DNA from: Dichelobacter nodosus
GTDB taxonomy: Bacteria > Pseudomonadota > Gammaproteobacteria > Beggiatoales > Beggiatoaceae
DNA length: 47,721 nucleotides
Reading direction: 5' to 3'
Assembly (NCBI GenBank): GCA_020720085.1
Contig: DYPE01000006.1
Location: 1-47,721 of the forward strand
The translations under genes and the position numbers were made by a program. Shown here piece after piece: positions 35,310-45,854 of the stretch. The notes beneath the pieces are model-generated. The model did no database searches, was not told the origin of the DNA, and was given only the letters and a program-made list of their open reading frames with translations. Every line of letters starts with the position of its first letter. The first letter of the stretch is position 1.

Positions 35310-37058
35310 TCAACCCGCCTGCATGTGATACAGGTGCGCATAGGTGCCATTGCGCGCCAGCAACTCGGCGTGCGTGCCAGTTTCAATGATTTGCCCGTGT
35401 TCCAGCACAATAATGCGATCCGCCTGTTCTACGGTGGACAGGCGGTGGGCAATGATAAAGCAGGTGCGCCCTTGGCGCAGGTGCTGCATAGAGGCTTGAA
35501 TCAATTGCTCAGAATGGCTGTCCAGCGCGCTGGTGGCTTCGTCGAAAATCAGAATCGGCGCATCTTTGAGCAAGGCGCGGGCAATGGCCAGACGCTGACG
35601 CTGGCCGCCGGATAGCTTCATGCCGCGCTCGCCGATCAGCGTGTCCAAGCCCAGCGGCAGGCGTTCAATGAATTCCATGGCATGGGCGGCACGCGCGGCT
35701 TCTTCCACCGCCGCACGGCTGGCGTGGCTCATGCCGCCGTAGGCGATGTTGGCCGCCACTGTGTCGTTGAACAGCACAATTTCTTGGCTCACCAACGCGA
35801 TATTGGCGCGCAACACCGCCAACGGGATGGTTTCAATGGCCTGTCCATCCAGGCGCAATTCGCCGCCAGTGTGGCGGTAAAAACGCGGCAATAGGCTGAC
35901 CAGGCTGGTTTTTCCACTGCCGGACATGCCGACCAGGGCAATGGTTTCGCCGGCACGCGCGGTGAAGGTAATGTCGCGCAACACATCGCGCTCCTCGCTG
36001 GCATAACGGAAGGAAAGTTGCGCGAACGCCACTTCCCCGCGCAGGCGCAACGCGCCGACGTCGTCCGCTTGCGGTGCGGTGTCCGCTTCGGGTATTTGAT
36101 CGATCAATTCAAATACACTTTGCGCGGCTGCCAACCCCTGTTGCAATTGTTCATTAACGCGCGTCAATCGCTTAATGGGCGCGAACAACAGCCCCATGGC
36201 GGTGAACAAGGACACAAAAGTACCCACACTCAGCGCGTCTGCTGCGGCCTGGCGCGTGGCAATGGCAATAATGATGGCAAGCACAATGGCGATGAGCATT
36301 TGCACTATGAAAATGCTCAGGTTGGAGGTGGCCTGCACGGTGACTTCAAAGTCGCGTTGTTGCTCGCTCAACGCTTGGAAGCGGCGGTTTTCATACTCTT
36401 GGCCCGCGAAAATTTTTACCAGCTTGTGGCCAGCAATGGCTTCCTCCAACACCCGGCTCATGTGGCCCATGGCGTCTTGCAAGGCGGTATTCATGCGTCG
36501 CATCCGCTGTGCGGAAAACCGCACCACCACAATCACCAGCGGCACCACGCTAAACACGATTAGCGTTAAACGCCAATCCAGGTAAATCATCCAGGTCAGC
36601 AAGCCAATCACAGCCAGACTGTCGCGCACCAGCACCACCACTGCGTCCGTGCCAGCGCGCATGACGCGGTTGGCGTCAAAAGTCACTTTGGACAGCAACA
36701 CGCCAGCGGACAAATTATCGAATTCCGCTGTGGGCAGGGCCAGAATGCGGGCGAATTGTTCGCGTCGCAAATCGCGCACCACGCTGCCCGCCACCTTGGC
36801 AATAGCCACTTGGCTGATGTAGCCGGACACGCCGCGCGCCAGCGCCAGCGCCACAAGTAACAACGGAATTAGGCGGATAATGGTTTGGTCTTTTTCGACA
36901 AATCCTCCATCCAGCAGGGGCTTGAGCAAGGCGGGCATGGCCGGTTCAGTGATTGCGGTCACTACCATGGCGGCCAGCGCCAGCGCCAGTGTCCGCCAAT
37001 ACACCAGCACATAACGCAATAGCCGCGCGTAGATACGGCGAGAAGATGCACTGGGCAC
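35310..37058 (-). CDS. msbA: Lipid A export ABC transporter MsbA-like
   Basis: 582 residues; the start is GTG two bases after the pilZ stop. The N-terminal half has six membrane segments (about 20-310). The ATPase half has Walker A GMSGSGKT, Q-loop ALVSQEIVLFNDTV, signature LSGGQRQRLAIARALL, Walker B ILIFDEATSALD and the H-loop IIAHRLST. Length and order match MsbA, the flippase for core-lipid A in the inner membrane. lpxK, the usual neighbour, is absent. Other ABC exporters of this half-size type cannot be fully excluded. Confidence 0.9.
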   Translation of the reverse strand: MPSASSRRIYARLLRYVLVYWRTLALALAAMVVTAITEPAMPALLKPLLDGGFVEKDQTIIRLIPLLLVALALARGVSGYISQVAIAKVAGSVVRDLRREQFARILALPTAEFDNLSAGVLLSKVTFDANRVMRAGTDAVVVLVRDSLAVIGLLTWMIYLDWRLTLIVFSVVPLVIVVVRFSAQRMRRMNTALQDAMGHMSRVLEEAIAGHKLVKIFAGQEYENRRFQALSEQQRDFEVTVQATSNLSIFIVQMLIAIVLAIIIAIATRQAAADALSVGTFVSLFTAMGLLFAPIKRLTRVNEQLQQGLAAAQSVFELIDQIPEADTAPQADDVGALRLRGEVAFAQLSFRYASEERDVLRDITFTARAGETIALVGMSGSGKTSLVSLLPRFYRHTGGELRLDGQAIETIPLAVLRANIALVSQEIVLFNDTVAANIAYGGMSHASRAAVEEAARAAHAMEFIERLPLGLDTLIGERGMKLSGGQRQRLAIARALLKDAPILIFDEATSALDSHSEQLIQASMQHLRQGRTCFIIAHRLSTVEQADRIIVLEHGQIIETGTHAELLARNGTYAHLYHMQAG

Positions 37059-37060
37059 GG

Positions 37061-37432
37061 TTATAAAGAAACCCGGCTGACGTAAAATCCCGCATCAAAC
37101 CCCAAATATTGGCTTAACATTAAAATTTCTTCTTGAAGTTTTTCTGTTAAATCAGTAATTTGACATCCCATGCAAATTTGCGCGGGATTTAGGTTAGGCT
37201 TTTCCCAACGCGGCACAATGCGCATTTGTAGAGATTCGCGCCCAACAGGCACGGAGTCGGGAATGTCAATTTGAATAGGATATTCCCGACCCAATTCCAG
37301 CGGATGGTGCGTAATCAGCATCAGGCCGTGCGGCGAAATATCGCCCAAATGCCCTAGCCGCTCGCCACCGTGCGCGTCGAGCACATCAAGGTACAACATC
37401 AATGGCATTCTTTCATCTTGGCGTGTGTTCAT
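37061..37432 (-). CDS. PilZ domain protein
   Basis: 123 residues from the ATG at 37432 with GGAGGAAA just upstream. RQDERMPLMLYLDVLD near the start and GDISPHGLMLITHHPL match the PilZ c-di-GMP-binding pattern (R-x3-R and D/N-x-S-x2-G), although the first arginine motif is slightly altered. The MGCQITDL segment near 95 is also family-like. It is single-domain, soluble and directly upstream of msbA with a two-base gap, suggesting c-di-GMP input into envelope biogenesis or simple co-transcription. Confidence 0.8.
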   Translation of the reverse strand: MNTRQDERMPLMLYLDVLDAHGGERLGHLGDISPHGLMLITHHPLELGREYPIQIDIPDSVPVGRESLQMRIVPRWEKPNLNPAQICMGCQITDLTEKLQEEILMLSQYLGFDAGFYVSRVSL

Positions 37433-37521
37433 GTTTTCCTCCATTACTTAATTTTATCTTAATGATTTTTTTATGTGAAATTCATGTTATACGGCAATCA
37501 AACGGCACTAAAGCGAGTGCA

Positions 37522-38058
37522 TTACCGTGCTGGCAAATATTCCTGTCCGCCAGTTTTGCCTTCAATCACCTTAAAAAGCAAGCTATAAGGCACCTTCCAA
37601 CGCATTATACCCGCTGGGGTGTATTCCAGCAGGGATATGGTTTTAGGATTCAGTTGCCGTACTTCACCATACACTTCGCGGTTTTCGCGTCGGCTATAAA
37701 ACCCTACCCGTTCGCCGATGCTGAGTTGGTTCTTGCTCAAGCCTTGTTGGTGAGGGGAAGCGTGAATCTGGGTATCCACAGCGGACAAGTTAATAAAGTA
37801 TAAAGGTAAATTCCAAATTTTACCGTCATGCTTATTCACAACCGCTACGCGCGTGCGGCGAATTTCACGCACTGTGGCAGCAACTTGGCTATTTTTTTCT
37901 TGGTCAAAATAGAAAATCTCCATGCCAATCCGCAGGCTCTGCTTCACCTTATCCAAGCGTTGCGGGTTATTCAGCTCATTGCTAATGGCAATATTTAGAC
38001 GGTATAAATCAAATAAAGATGCCTGATTCAGCGCCGCAAAAATTTCACTGTAATTCAA
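37522..38058 (-). CDS. Unknown protein with two tandem beta-barrel-like repeats
   Basis: 178 residues. An N-terminal helical part (NYSEIFAALNQASLFDLYRL) is followed by two related ~50-residue units: SLRIGMEIFYFDQEKNSQVA...KIWNLPLYFINL and QLSIGERVGFYSRRENREVY...MRWKVPYSLLFKV. Each has the pattern G-x2-V/I-x-F...V-x-E/G-V...W-x-P, like small SH3/Tudor/KOW folds. I do not know the family. It lies upstream of pilZ and msbA on the same strand with an 89-base gap. Confidence 0.7.
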   Translation of the reverse strand: MNYSEIFAALNQASLFDLYRLNIAISNELNNPQRLDKVKQSLRIGMEIFYFDQEKNSQVAATVREIRRTRVAVVNKHDGKIWNLPLYFINLSAVDTQIHASPHQQGLSKNQLSIGERVGFYSRRENREVYGEVRQLNPKTISLLEYTPAGIMRWKVPYSLLFKVIEGKTGGQEYLPAR

Positions 38059-38462
38059 CAGAGTTCTCCCAAGTCAAGCCATGACTAACAGTAGCGCGGG
38101 GTTGCGTCCCAGCGCCGCACGGGGACACAACCCCGTGCTACCCAATATCAATATACTTTGGAATCGTTATTATATACTTTGGGGGGAATTCTTTTACAGC
38201 TTCAAGCGCATGGAACCGGTGTGCGCATTAAAAGTAGCATAAACGTGATGAATAATCAGCTAACCTGGCCATCGCCATGCGTGTTGCGCCAGAATACCAC
38301 TACCATGGGGGCGGCAATTTTGCTATTGTGCGTTCACTTAGCCCTACTAGAACACCTCCGCAAAGGTAGGCATGGCGTATTCAGCCTCATTTTCCGTACT
38401 TGATGGCAGAAATAACTGCTGTGCCTGGCAAATTCAATTGTCGTTAAACCCTGCGGAGAATT
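38059..38462. repeat. Intergenic region with palindromic repeats
   Basis: At 38094-38142, GCGGGGTTGCGTCCC...GCACGGGGACACAACCCCGTGC forms nested palindromes of the CCCCGTGCTAC family also seen near 7401 and 24558. An 81-codon frame (38158-38403) has no ribosome site and no recognisable product. The ribosome site GGAG for the kinase is at the right edge. Confidence 0.5.
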
Positions 38463-39980
38463 ATGGATGCTTACGCGATGCGCAAACTGTTTTTATCTCC
38501 TGGAATATTGCAGGCGTTCTTGATTTTTATCGGGTTTACGCTGATTTTAAGCGCCTTGGCGGTGATCACTTGGATTGGTCTAGGCGCACTAAAAGTCATG
38601 CATGAGGAGATTATTTCCCATACTGAACAATCTTTTGTCAAATCCTCGCTGTTATTGTCCCAGCACAGTGCTATGCAAGAATATCTCAGGCGCGCGCGTG
38701 CGGCGCTGGAACAGCCGCCCTTGCCGGACAGCGAGGCCGCGCAACGCTTGCAGCAACTCGCCTCGCGTATCGCCGGCAATCAAGAGTCCATGAATTGGCT
38801 GATGGCATCTGCGTCCAGTACGGATCCCATAAAATGGCAACAACGGCGGCAGCAGTATGTATTGTTTTTGGCGCGCATGAAAACCGCGCTCGACAGTGCT
38901 GGCCAGGGCCAGAGCCAAACTGCGTTAGCCGTTTACCAAAGCGCACTGGACACTGCGACGCCTTTGCTGGACGAATTGATTCAACTGGAAAATACGCACC
39001 GCGAGGCGCTCACTGCATCGCGTGCTTATGCAGGAGAACAATACCGCCATACCTGGCAGCAGGTGTTGGCTTACGGCCTGCTTGCGGTGGGGTTTAGCCT
39101 CGTTGCCGCAATCTGGATTGCTTACCGCGTGCTGGAGCGCGAACGTGCTCTGGCAGAGACACAAGCAAAACTGGAAGCGAGTAAAAACGAATTGGAAACC
39201 CGCGTGGCAGAGCGCACTGCGGATTTGCTGCACGCGCGCGATCACGCCATGACGGCCAGCCAGGCCAAATCCCGCTTTCTTGCCAATATGTCGCACGAAT
39301 TGCGCACGCCGCTGAACGCCATCATTGGCTACAGCGATGAATTGCTGGACGGATTGGAAGATTTTTCCACTGCTGCAATTATGAAAAACCTAGATAATAT
39401 CAACAAGTCCGGGCGTAATTTGCTAGATGCCTTTTCTGACATTCTGGATATTTCGCAAATTGAAAGCGGACGCATTCACATCAATCCCGAAGCCTTTGCC
39501 CTGCGCCCATTTATAGAACAACTCAAACACCTGGCACAACCGCTGGTCATCCGTAATTACAACCACTTTCAGGTAGAATACAATGCGCAGGTAGAGGAAA
39601 TTTATACGGATTCTCAACGCCTGCGCCAAATTTTATTTAATCTGCTCAGCAATGCGGGCCGCTATACCGAACGCGGTAAAATCACACTCAACGTGCAGCA
39701 ACAACGCTTCGATCACCATATTTGGGTCATTTTTAGCATCAGCGACACGGGCATCGGCATTCCGCCAGAAAAAATCGAGGAAATCTTCAATCCATTCACG
39801 CAAATGGACAATTCAGCCACGCGCAAATATGACGGCGCAGGACTGGGGCTGTCACTCAGCCAACGCTTTTGCCAAATGTTAGGCGGCAGCATCAGCGTAA
39901 CCAGCAAACCCAATGTGGGCAGCACGTTCACGGTGCGTTTACCCGCCTATGCCCACTCGCTTGTCGCAGACCCGCCGTAA
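38463..39980 (+). CDS. Membrane histidine kinase
   Basis: 505 residues. Transmembrane segments at about 16-40 and 202-223 bracket a ~160-residue helical periplasmic sensor region. After a coiled linker comes HisKA with [19 protein letters not shown] (His278), then N-box [17 protein letters not shown]1 [14 protein letters not shown]-box IFNPFTQMD and G2 [11 protein letters not shown]. It should autophosphorylate and signal to a separate regulator. No response regulator is adjacent; the nearest receiver-domain protein is at 31805. The ligand is unknown. Confidence 0.93.
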   Translation: MDAYAMRKLFLSPGILQAFLIFIGFTLILSALAVITWIGLGALKVMHEEIISHTEQSFVKSSLLLSQHSAMQEYLRRARAALEQPPLPDSEAAQRLQQLASRIAGNQESMNWLMASASSTDPIKWQQRRQQYVLFLARMKTALDSAGQGQSQTALAVYQSALDTATPLLDELIQLENTHREALTASRAYAGEQYRHTWQQVLAYGLLAVGFSLVAAIWIAYRVLERERALAETQAKLEASKNELETRVAERTADLLHARDHAMTASQAKSRFLANMSHELRTPLNAIIGYSDELLDGLEDFSTAAIMKNLDNINKSGRNLLDAFSDILDISQIESGRIHINPEAFALRPFIEQLKHLAQPLVIRNYNHFQVEYNAQVEEIYTDSQRLRQILFNLLSNAGRYTERGKITLNVQQQRFDHHIWVIFSISDTGIGIPPEKIEEIFNPFTQMDNSATRKYDGAGLGLSLSQRFCQMLGGSISVTSKPNVGSTFTVRLPAYAHSLVADPP

Positions 39981-39996
39981 CCCCTGCTGGCCGCCG

Positions 39997-40461
39997 CTAC
40001 ACAATAGTATACCGCCCGCCCACCGCGACGAAGGTGGTGAGTATGCCCAACGCCAAGTTGGTCTCAATAATTCGCCGCATCACCAGTAAGTGCGCAGCCG
40101 CAACGGCAAAATCGCCAATGGCCACGGCTTGGCAGAATTGCTGGTATGGCTTGAAATACATAAACATAAACAGCGCAGTCATTACCAGCGCCAACAGCAG
40201 CATGACATGCACATACAGCGGCGTGCCTGCCATACCGTTGTGCACAGCCATGATAATCCATAATCCGCTGACGTAAAGCGTGACAATGGCCAGCCACACC
40301 CAAGCAAAAAACCGCTGGAATATGCCTTGCCACACTGGCAAGCGCTGGGCGGGCGCGAGCAGCGGGGTGATGGTGGGCCGCACTGCGATAAAGGCGAAGA
40401 ACATGCCCCCTACCCAAACGATGGCGGCAAGCGTGTGTAATGTCATGGCGATTCCGTGCAT
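39997..40461 (-). CDS. CopD-like integral membrane protein
   Basis: 154 residues with four membrane segments. The start MHGIAMTLHTLAAIVWVGGM FFAFIAVRP (read continuously) is typical of CopD/HemJ-like small membrane proteins, with conserved histidines in the first helix that may bind heme or copper. LRLSHGL-like C-terminal histidines are lacking, but HVMLLLALVMTALFMFMYF continues the pattern. Convergent with the kinase gene. Function uncertain. Confidence 0.7.
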   Translation of the reverse strand: MHGIAMTLHTLAAIVWVGGMFFAFIAVRPTITPLLAPAQRLPVWQGIFQRFFAWVWLAIVTLYVSGLWIIMAVHNGMAGTPLYVHVMLLLALVMTALFMFMYFKPYQQFCQAVAIGDFAVAAAHLLVMRRIIETNLALGILTTFVAVGGRYTIV

Positions 40462-40578
40462 AATTTTTCTCCTGATTGGATGGGTAAGCGATGTAACGAC
40501 CTCCCCGCATCATGCCAACAGGCAAGGGGGATGTGCAAGCAATCTGAAAAAACGGTTGTTTATCTGCCTTAAAAATTA

Positions 40579-42624
40579 TTATTTATTCAATAAATTACGC
40601 AAATTTGCTAAATGGGCACTGCCTTTTTGTTTTTGCGCAGCAGGATCAGGCGCTGCTTGGCGGTGGCCTTCCCAGCGTAGCAACTCCTGCGGCAATTCTT
40701 GCAAAAAGCGGCTGGGTTCGCGCGCTTGGCGTTCGCCGTAGCGCGTGCGGGCAGCGGCCAGCGAAAAAGTCAGCGTCTTGCACGCGCGGGTGATGCCGAC
40801 ATAGGCCAGGCGGCGTTCTTCGAGCAAGGCGGGTTCTTCTAAGCTGTTGGCGTGGGGCAGGATTTCTTCTTCCATGCCGACCAGAAAAACATGGGGAAAT
40901 TCTAGGCCCTTGGCCGCGTGCAGGGTCATCAGCGCCACGCGGTCTTCGCGTTTTTCCTCGTCTTGGCGGTCGAGGATGTCGAGCAGGCTTAAATGCGCCA
41001 CCATGTCAGCCAACGATTTTTCCTCGGTCAAATCTTTGTCGCGCAATTCTTGCAGCCAGGCCAGCAACTCCTCAACATTGGCCATGCGCCGTTCAGCGGT
41101 TTTCAGGCTGTCGCAGGTGTCTTTTAGCCAATCAAAATAGCCGATTTCCTCCACCACTGTGCGTGCCACCGCCACTGGATCGCCGCGCTGTGCGGCGTCG
41201 CCGCGATCCACCAGCCAATGCAGGAAGCGTTGCAAATGTTCCAAAGCGCGCGGGCTGAGGTGGCTGTGCAGGCCCAGTTCAAACCCAGCCGCAAACAGAC
41301 TGAGCGCAGCACCGTTGTGGCTGCGTTGGCGGGCGTAATTGCCCAGTTTTTCCAGCGTGGTCGCGCCAATTTCACGCTTGGGCGTGTTCACCGCGCGCAA
41401 AAATGCGGTGTCGTCGTCCGGGTTCACCAGCAGGCGCAAATAGGCCATGATGTCTTTGACTTCAACGCGCTCAAAAAATGAGGTGCCGCCGCTGATAAAA
41501 TAGGGAATGCGGTGGCCACGCAACACGCGCTCGAACAGGCGCGATTGGTGGTTGCTGCGGTACAAAATGGCGTAATCGCAATACGTGCTGCTGGCTTGGA
41601 AGCGGTGGCTGATGATTTCTGCCACCACTTTTTCGGCTTCGTGGAGGTCATCGCGCGCCACAATGACACGCAAAAAATCACCCGGGCCTTTTTCGCTCCA
41701 TAATTTTTTTTCAAATACATGCGGATTGAGTGCAATCAGGTGGTTGGCTGCCTGCAAGATATGCCCCATGGAACGGTAATTTTGTTCTAATTTAATTACC
41801 TTCAGGCGCGGGAAATCTTCTTGCAGCAAGCGCAGGTTTTCCGGCTCTGCGCCGCGCCAGGCGTAAATGCTTTGGTCATCGTCGCCGACCACGGTCAGCG
41901 CGCCGCGCGCGCCCACCAATTGTTGAATCAGGCGATATTGCGCGCGGTTGGTGTCTTGGTACTCATCCACCAGCAAGTAGCGGATACGTTGTTGCCAGCG
42001 TTCCAGGCAATCCGGGTGCTCATCGAGCAGGCGCGCGGGCAGGTTGATTAAGTCATCAAAATCCACTGCGTTATACGCCAGCAGTTGGCGTTGATAGGCC
42101 GCGTACAAGCGCGCAGCGTGCTGTTCCACCTCATCTTGCGCCGCGTCCAGGGCCTGATCCGGCCACACCATGGCGCTTTTCCACCGGCTGATTTGCCATT
42201 GCCAGGTTTGCAGGCGTTCGTTGTCTGCCAGTGTGTCGTGTTCGGTCAGTGCGCGCAGCAGGGCAAGGCCATCTTGCGCATCTAAAATCGAAAATCCCGG
42301 CTTAAACCCCAGCAAACGCCCTTCTTTGCGCAGCAAATTCAGTCCCAGGGTGTGAAAGGTGGACACCATCAGCCCACGACTGTCCTTGCCCTGCAACAGT
42401 GCGCTTACCCGCGCCTTCATCTCGCGCGCGGCTTTGTTGGTGAAGGTTACCGCTGCGATGTGGCGTGCGGGCAGGCCCGTGTGCTGCATCAAATAGGCGA
42501 TTTTGTAGGTGATAACCCGCGTTTTGCCACTGCCCGCACCGGCCAACACCAGCAGCGGGCCGTCCAGATAGCGCACTGCGGCGCGTTGCGGCGTGTTCAA
42601 TTGGCTAAGATTTACGGTGTCCAT
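40579..42624 (-). CDS. rep: ATP-dependent DNA helicase Rep
   Basis: 681 residues from the ATG at 42624 (MDTVNLSQLNTPQRAAVRYL). UvrD/Rep superfamily I motifs are in order: motif Ia LAGAGSGKTRV (Walker A), II LLVDEYQDTNRAQY, III VGDDDQSIYAWRGAEPEN, IV LEQNYRSMGHIL, V MTLHAAKGLEFPHVFLVGME and VI EERRLAYVGITRACKTL. Length matches Rep (about 673) rather than UvrD. Rep is a 3'-5' helicase that helps replication forks past proteins. It is divergent from the queuosine transporter gene. Confidence 0.94.
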   Translation of the reverse strand: MDTVNLSQLNTPQRAAVRYLDGPLLVLAGAGSGKTRVITYKIAYLMQHTGLPARHIAAVTFTNKAAREMKARVSALLQGKDSRGLMVSTFHTLGLNLLRKEGRLLGFKPGFSILDAQDGLALLRALTEHDTLADNERLQTWQWQISRWKSAMVWPDQALDAAQDEVEQHAARLYAAYQRQLLAYNAVDFDDLINLPARLLDEHPDCLERWQQRIRYLLVDEYQDTNRAQYRLIQQLVGARGALTVVGDDDQSIYAWRGAEPENLRLLQEDFPRLKVIKLEQNYRSMGHILQAANHLIALNPHVFEKKLWSEKGPGDFLRVIVARDDLHEAEKVVAEIISHRFQASSTYCDYAILYRSNHQSRLFERVLRGHRIPYFISGGTSFFERVEVKDIMAYLRLLVNPDDDTAFLRAVNTPKREIGATTLEKLGNYARQRSHNGAALSLFAAGFELGLHSHLSPRALEHLQRFLHWLVDRGDAAQRGDPVAVARTVVEEIGYFDWLKDTCDSLKTAERRMANVEELLAWLQELRDKDLTEEKSLADMVAHLSLLDILDRQDEEKREDRVALMTLHAAKGLEFPHVFLVGMEEEILPHANSLEEPALLEERRLAYVGITRACKTLTFSLAAARTRYGERQAREPSRFLQELPQELLRWEGHRQAAPDPAAQKQKGSAHLANLRNLLNK

Positions 42625-42911
42625 TGTCCAATTTGTGTGGCAGTCTGTTGAATTATCGGTGATTTTAGTATACACGCCCAGCCAGCGCTGGATATTTCCA
42701 TGCCGAATAATGGACGCATATCCGCCAATCTGAGCCGTGAATTCCTTTTATCGTAGTCCATGGCGGTAAATCTTGATACCATATGCGCACAAAATCGTCC
42801 AACAGCAACCACCTGCTGTGGGCCGAATGCTGCTATTTTATGGATAACTCAGAAAGGGTAAGGGCCTTGTATAAGGCTCTAAGTCTGTTTCATCAATCGC
42901 CGTTACGCCTT

Positions 42912-43760
42912 ATGGATACGCCAATGCTCGCTACACCGAACACCCATCCGCCCGTTTCTTGCTTACACAATAAATGCACCATGCTGTTTATTTTGATAGG
43001 CGGCTTTTTCGTAGCCAACGCATTAATCGCTGAATTCATTGGCGTCAAAGTATTCTCGCTAGAAAAAACCTTGGGGTTTGACCCGCTCAATTGGGAATTG
43101 ACCGACACCGTGCGCCTGTCCTTGAACATCAGTGCTGGCGTGTTGTTGTGGCCGCTGGAATTCGCCATTGCTGACTTAGTCAATGAATATTTTGGCCGAC
43201 GCGGCATTAAATTGCTGTCTTTCCTTGCGGTTGGCTTGATTACCTATGCTTTTTTGATGATTTTTTTCGCCATGTGGCTCACCCCGGCGGATGTTTGGAT
43301 TACCCGCCAGACCCCCGGTGGCGAAGTAGACATGGTGCAAGCCTTTGATGCAGTATTTTCGCAGAGCCAGTGGATTATTTTCGGCTCACTGGTGGCGTTT
43401 TTAATCGGCCAAATGTTGGATGTGTATGTGTTCCAGTGGATTAAACGCGCCACCGGTGAAGGCATGTTATGGCTACGCGCTACAGGTTCCACGCTGGTTT
43501 CGCAATTTGTTGACAGCTTTATTGTATTGCTCATCGCCTTTCACTTTAACCCATCCACCCAGTGGGGCTTGTATACTATCTTGCTAATGGGCTTGGTAAA
43601 ATACATGTATAAATTCATCATGGCTATCGTATTGACCCCATTGATTTATATTTTACATGACGTGATAGACTGGTATCTCGGTGAAGAAATGGCCACCCAA
43701 CTGAAGCAGCAAGCTATGCTCGAACCGGTAGGCAACGCAGGGCAAAAAACCGCTAGATGA
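42912..43760 (+). CDS. Queuosine precursor transporter (YhhQ/VUT family)
   Basis: 282 residues from the ATG at 42912. Upstream in-frame ATGs at 42783 and 42840 are possible; none has a good ribosome site. About six hydrophobic segments include LFILIGGFFVANALIAEFIG, WPLEFAIADLVNEYFGRRGI, GSLVAFLIGQMLDVYVFQW, and TLVSQFVDSFIVLLIAFHF, matching the COG1738 transporters for queuosine precursors. A hairpin (AGGGCCTT/AAGGCTCT, 42861-42880) lies in the leader. Terminated by a hairpin at 43784. Confidence 0.88.
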   Translation: MDTPMLATPNTHPPVSCLHNKCTMLFILIGGFFVANALIAEFIGVKVFSLEKTLGFDPLNWELTDTVRLSLNISAGVLLWPLEFAIADLVNEYFGRRGIKLLSFLAVGLITYAFLMIFFAMWLTPADVWITRQTPGGEVDMVQAFDAVFSQSQWIIFGSLVAFLIGQMLDVYVFQWIKRATGEGMLWLRATGSTLVSQFVDSFIVLLIAFHFNPSTQWGLYTILLMGLVKYMYKFIMAIVLTPLIYILHDVIDWYLGEEMATQLKQQAMLEPVGNAGQKTAR

Positions 43761-43783
43761 CATGAGTTTTGAGTTGAGAAATG

Positions 43784-43827
43784 GTGGGCAACGATAACAT
43801 GTTGCCCACTCTACTATTTTTTATTTT
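43784..43827 (+). terminator. Terminator of the queuosine transporter gene
   Basis: GTGGGCAAC (43784-43792) pairs exactly with GTTGCCCAC (43801-43809), followed by TCTACTATTTTTTATTTT. The stem belongs to the dispersed GGTGGGCAAC repeat family. Confidence 0.75.
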
Positions 43828-43839
43828 AGTGAGCGCATT

Positions 43840-44127
43840 ATGTCGTTAACGATTGAAGAAGTTACAAAAATTGCGCAGTTGGCGCGCATTGCTGTGCGAC
43901 CTGAAGATATGGCGGGCTATGCACAAAATTTATCCAACATTTTCCACTTGATGGATCAAATGAACGCAGTGAATATTGACGGCGTGGAACCCATGGCGCA
44001 TCCGCAAGAATTAACCGCCAGAATGCGCGCGGATGAAGTCACGGAACTGGATTGGCGTGAACGTTTTCAAGCCCTTGCCCCGCAAACGGAAGCAGGCTTG
44101 TACTTGGTTCCCAAGGTTATTGAATAA
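43840..44127 (+). CDS. gatC: Glutamyl/aspartyl-tRNA amidotransferase subunit C
   Basis: 95 residues: [47 protein letters not shown], and a C-terminal [10 protein letters not shown], all GatC signatures. It stabilises the GatA-GatB interface in the enzyme that converts Glu-tRNA(Gln) and Asp-tRNA(Asn) to the amidated forms. gatA follows 26 bases later. Confidence 0.95.
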   Translation: MSLTIEEVTKIAQLARIAVRPEDMAGYAQNLSNIFHLMDQMNAVNIDGVEPMAHPQELTARMRADEVTELDWRERFQALAPQTEAGLYLVPKVIE

Positions 44128-44153
44128 TTTTTCCAACTGCCACGGTCATTACC

Positions 44154-45608
44154 ATGCACACCTTATCCTTACACGAATTACGCGCTGCGCTTGCCGCTAA
44201 AAAGTTCTCCAGCGCAGAACTGACCCAACATTTTTTGGATCGCATTCAGCGTTTAGATCCGCAACTCAACAGTTTTATCACCGTAACGCCTGAATTGGCT
44301 TTGCAACAAGCCCGCGCCGCTGATGCGCGCATTGCTGCGGGCCAAGCCTCGCCGCTTACGGGCATTCCCTTGGCGCAAAAAGATATATTTTGCACACAAG
44401 GCATTAAAACCTCGTGCGCTTCGCGCATGTTGGACAACTTTATTGCCCCTTACGACGCCACCGTGGTGGAAAAACTGCGCGACGCGGGCACGGTCATGCT
44501 GGGCAAAACCAACATGGACGAATTTGCCATGGGTTCCTCCAATGAATCCAGCTATTATGGGCCGGTACGCAACCCGTGGAATGTAACCAAAGTACCCGGC
44601 GGCTCATCCGGCGGATCAGCGGCGGCAGTGGCGGCGCGGTTGGCACCTTTGGCCACGGGTACGGACACGGGCGGTTCCATTCGCCAGCCCGCTGCGCTGT
44701 GCGGCATCACCGGCATTAAACCGACCTATGGCTTAGTGTCGCGCCATGGCATGATTGCGTTCGCTTCCAGCTTGGATCAAGGCGGCGTAATGGCGCGTGA
44801 TGCTGAAGATGCCGCGTTCATGCTCAGCGCCATGACCGGCTTTGACCCGCGCGACTCCACCTCGCTGGATCGCCCGCCCGAAGACTACAGCCAAGCCTTG
44901 CAGCACAGCATCGCGGGCGTGCGCATCGGCCTGCCCAAAGAATATTTTGGCGCGGGTTTGCATCCTGACATTGCCACGCTTGTGGAAAATGCCGCGCGCG
45001 AATTAGAAAAACAAGGCGCAATCCTGTGTGAAATCAGTTTGCCCAACAGCGAGCTGGCCATCCCGGCCTACTACGTGGTGGCCCCAGCCGAATGCTCCTC
45101 CAACCTGTCGCGCTATGACGGCGTGCGCTACGGGTATCGTTGCGCCAATCCAGCGGATTTGCTCGATTTATACCAACGCTCGCGCGGCGAAGGCTTTGGT
45201 GCCGAAGTGAAGCGCCGCATTATGATTGGCACTTACGTGCTGTCTGCGGGCTATTACGATGCGTATTATCTGAAAGCGCAGAAAATCCGCCGCCTCATCA
45301 GCGACGATTTCCGCGCCGCATTCCAGCAAGTGGACATCATTCTCGGCCCGACCAGCCCCACGCCCGCCTTCTCGCTGGGCGAAAAAGCGGATGATCCAGT
45401 CACCATGTACCTTTCTGACATCTACACCATTGCCGTGAATTTGGCAGGATTGCCTGGCTTGTCCATGCCAGTAGGTTTCACCAGCGGCCTGCCGGTGGGC
45501 GTCCAACTGATTGGCAATTATTTTTCCGAAGGCCGCTTGCTAAACCTTGCGCACCAATATCAACAAACCACGGATTGGCACAAACAATCCCCTTTTGGCT
45601 TTGAATAA
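44154..45608 (+). CDS. gatA: Glutamyl/aspartyl-tRNA amidotransferase subunit A
   Basis: 484 residues of the amidase-signature family. The catalytic triad elements are visible: [11 protein letters not shown] (Lys), [20 protein letters not shown] (cis-Ser) and [15 protein letters not shown] (Ser nucleophile). The C-terminal [14 protein letters not shown] and [20 protein letters not shown] are standard. GatA hydrolyses glutamine to supply ammonia to GatB. Unlike many bacteria, gatB is not next; a palindromic repeat and a tRNA gene follow. Confidence 0.97.
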   Translation: MHTLSLHELRAALAAKKFSSAELTQHFLDRIQRLDPQLNSFITVTPELALQQARAADARIAAGQASPLTGIPLAQKDIFCTQGIKTSCASRMLDNFIAPYDATVVEKLRDAGTVMLGKTNMDEFAMGSSNESSYYGPVRNPWNVTKVPGGSSGGSAAAVAARLAPLATGTDTGGSIRQPAALCGITGIKPTYGLVSRHGMIAFASSLDQGGVMARDAEDAAFMLSAMTGFDPRDSTSLDRPPEDYSQALQHSIAGVRIGLPKEYFGAGLHPDIATLVENAARELEKQGAILCEISLPNSELAIPAYYVVAPAECSSNLSRYDGVRYGYRCANPADLLDLYQRSRGEGFGAEVKRRIMIGTYVLSAGYYDAYYLKAQKIRRLISDDFRAAFQQVDIILGPTSPTPAFSLGEKADDPVTMYLSDIYTIAVNLAGLPGLSMPVGFTSGLPVGVQLIGNYFSEGRLLNLAHQYQQTTDWHKQSPFGFE

Positions 45609-45634
45609 AATTTGCTTTACGCCGTTTTTCCCAT

Positions 45635-45659
45635 GTGCCAAGCTACGGCTTGGCACTCC
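45635..45659. repeat. Hairpin repeat after gatA
   Basis: A 25-base palindromic unit (GTGCCAAGC...GCTTGGCAC core) identical to 16126-16150 behind sbcB. It may serve as gatA's transcription end, though the following T-rich tract is weak. Confidence 0.7.
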
Positions 45660-45721
45660 ATCGCTCCATCGCTCTTTTTGCCTAACCCGGCACTAACCAG
45701 TATAATTCTGTTTTTCGCATT

Positions 45722-45797
<76 letters not shown>

Positions 45798-45854
45798 GAT
45801 TTTCAACAGGTTGCGCGAGATTGTAATTCGCGCCCACGCATCGGTTCTACTCTG

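Noticed and set aside
38158-38403. 81-codon ORF before the histidine kinase
   Set aside because: TTG start without ribosome site, no family resemblance, and it lies in repeat-bearing intergenic DNA.
42783-42911. preQ1 riboswitch upstream of the queuosine transporter
   Set aside because: A small hairpin is present at 42861-42880 but the A-rich tail and loop expected for a preQ1 aptamer were not recognised.
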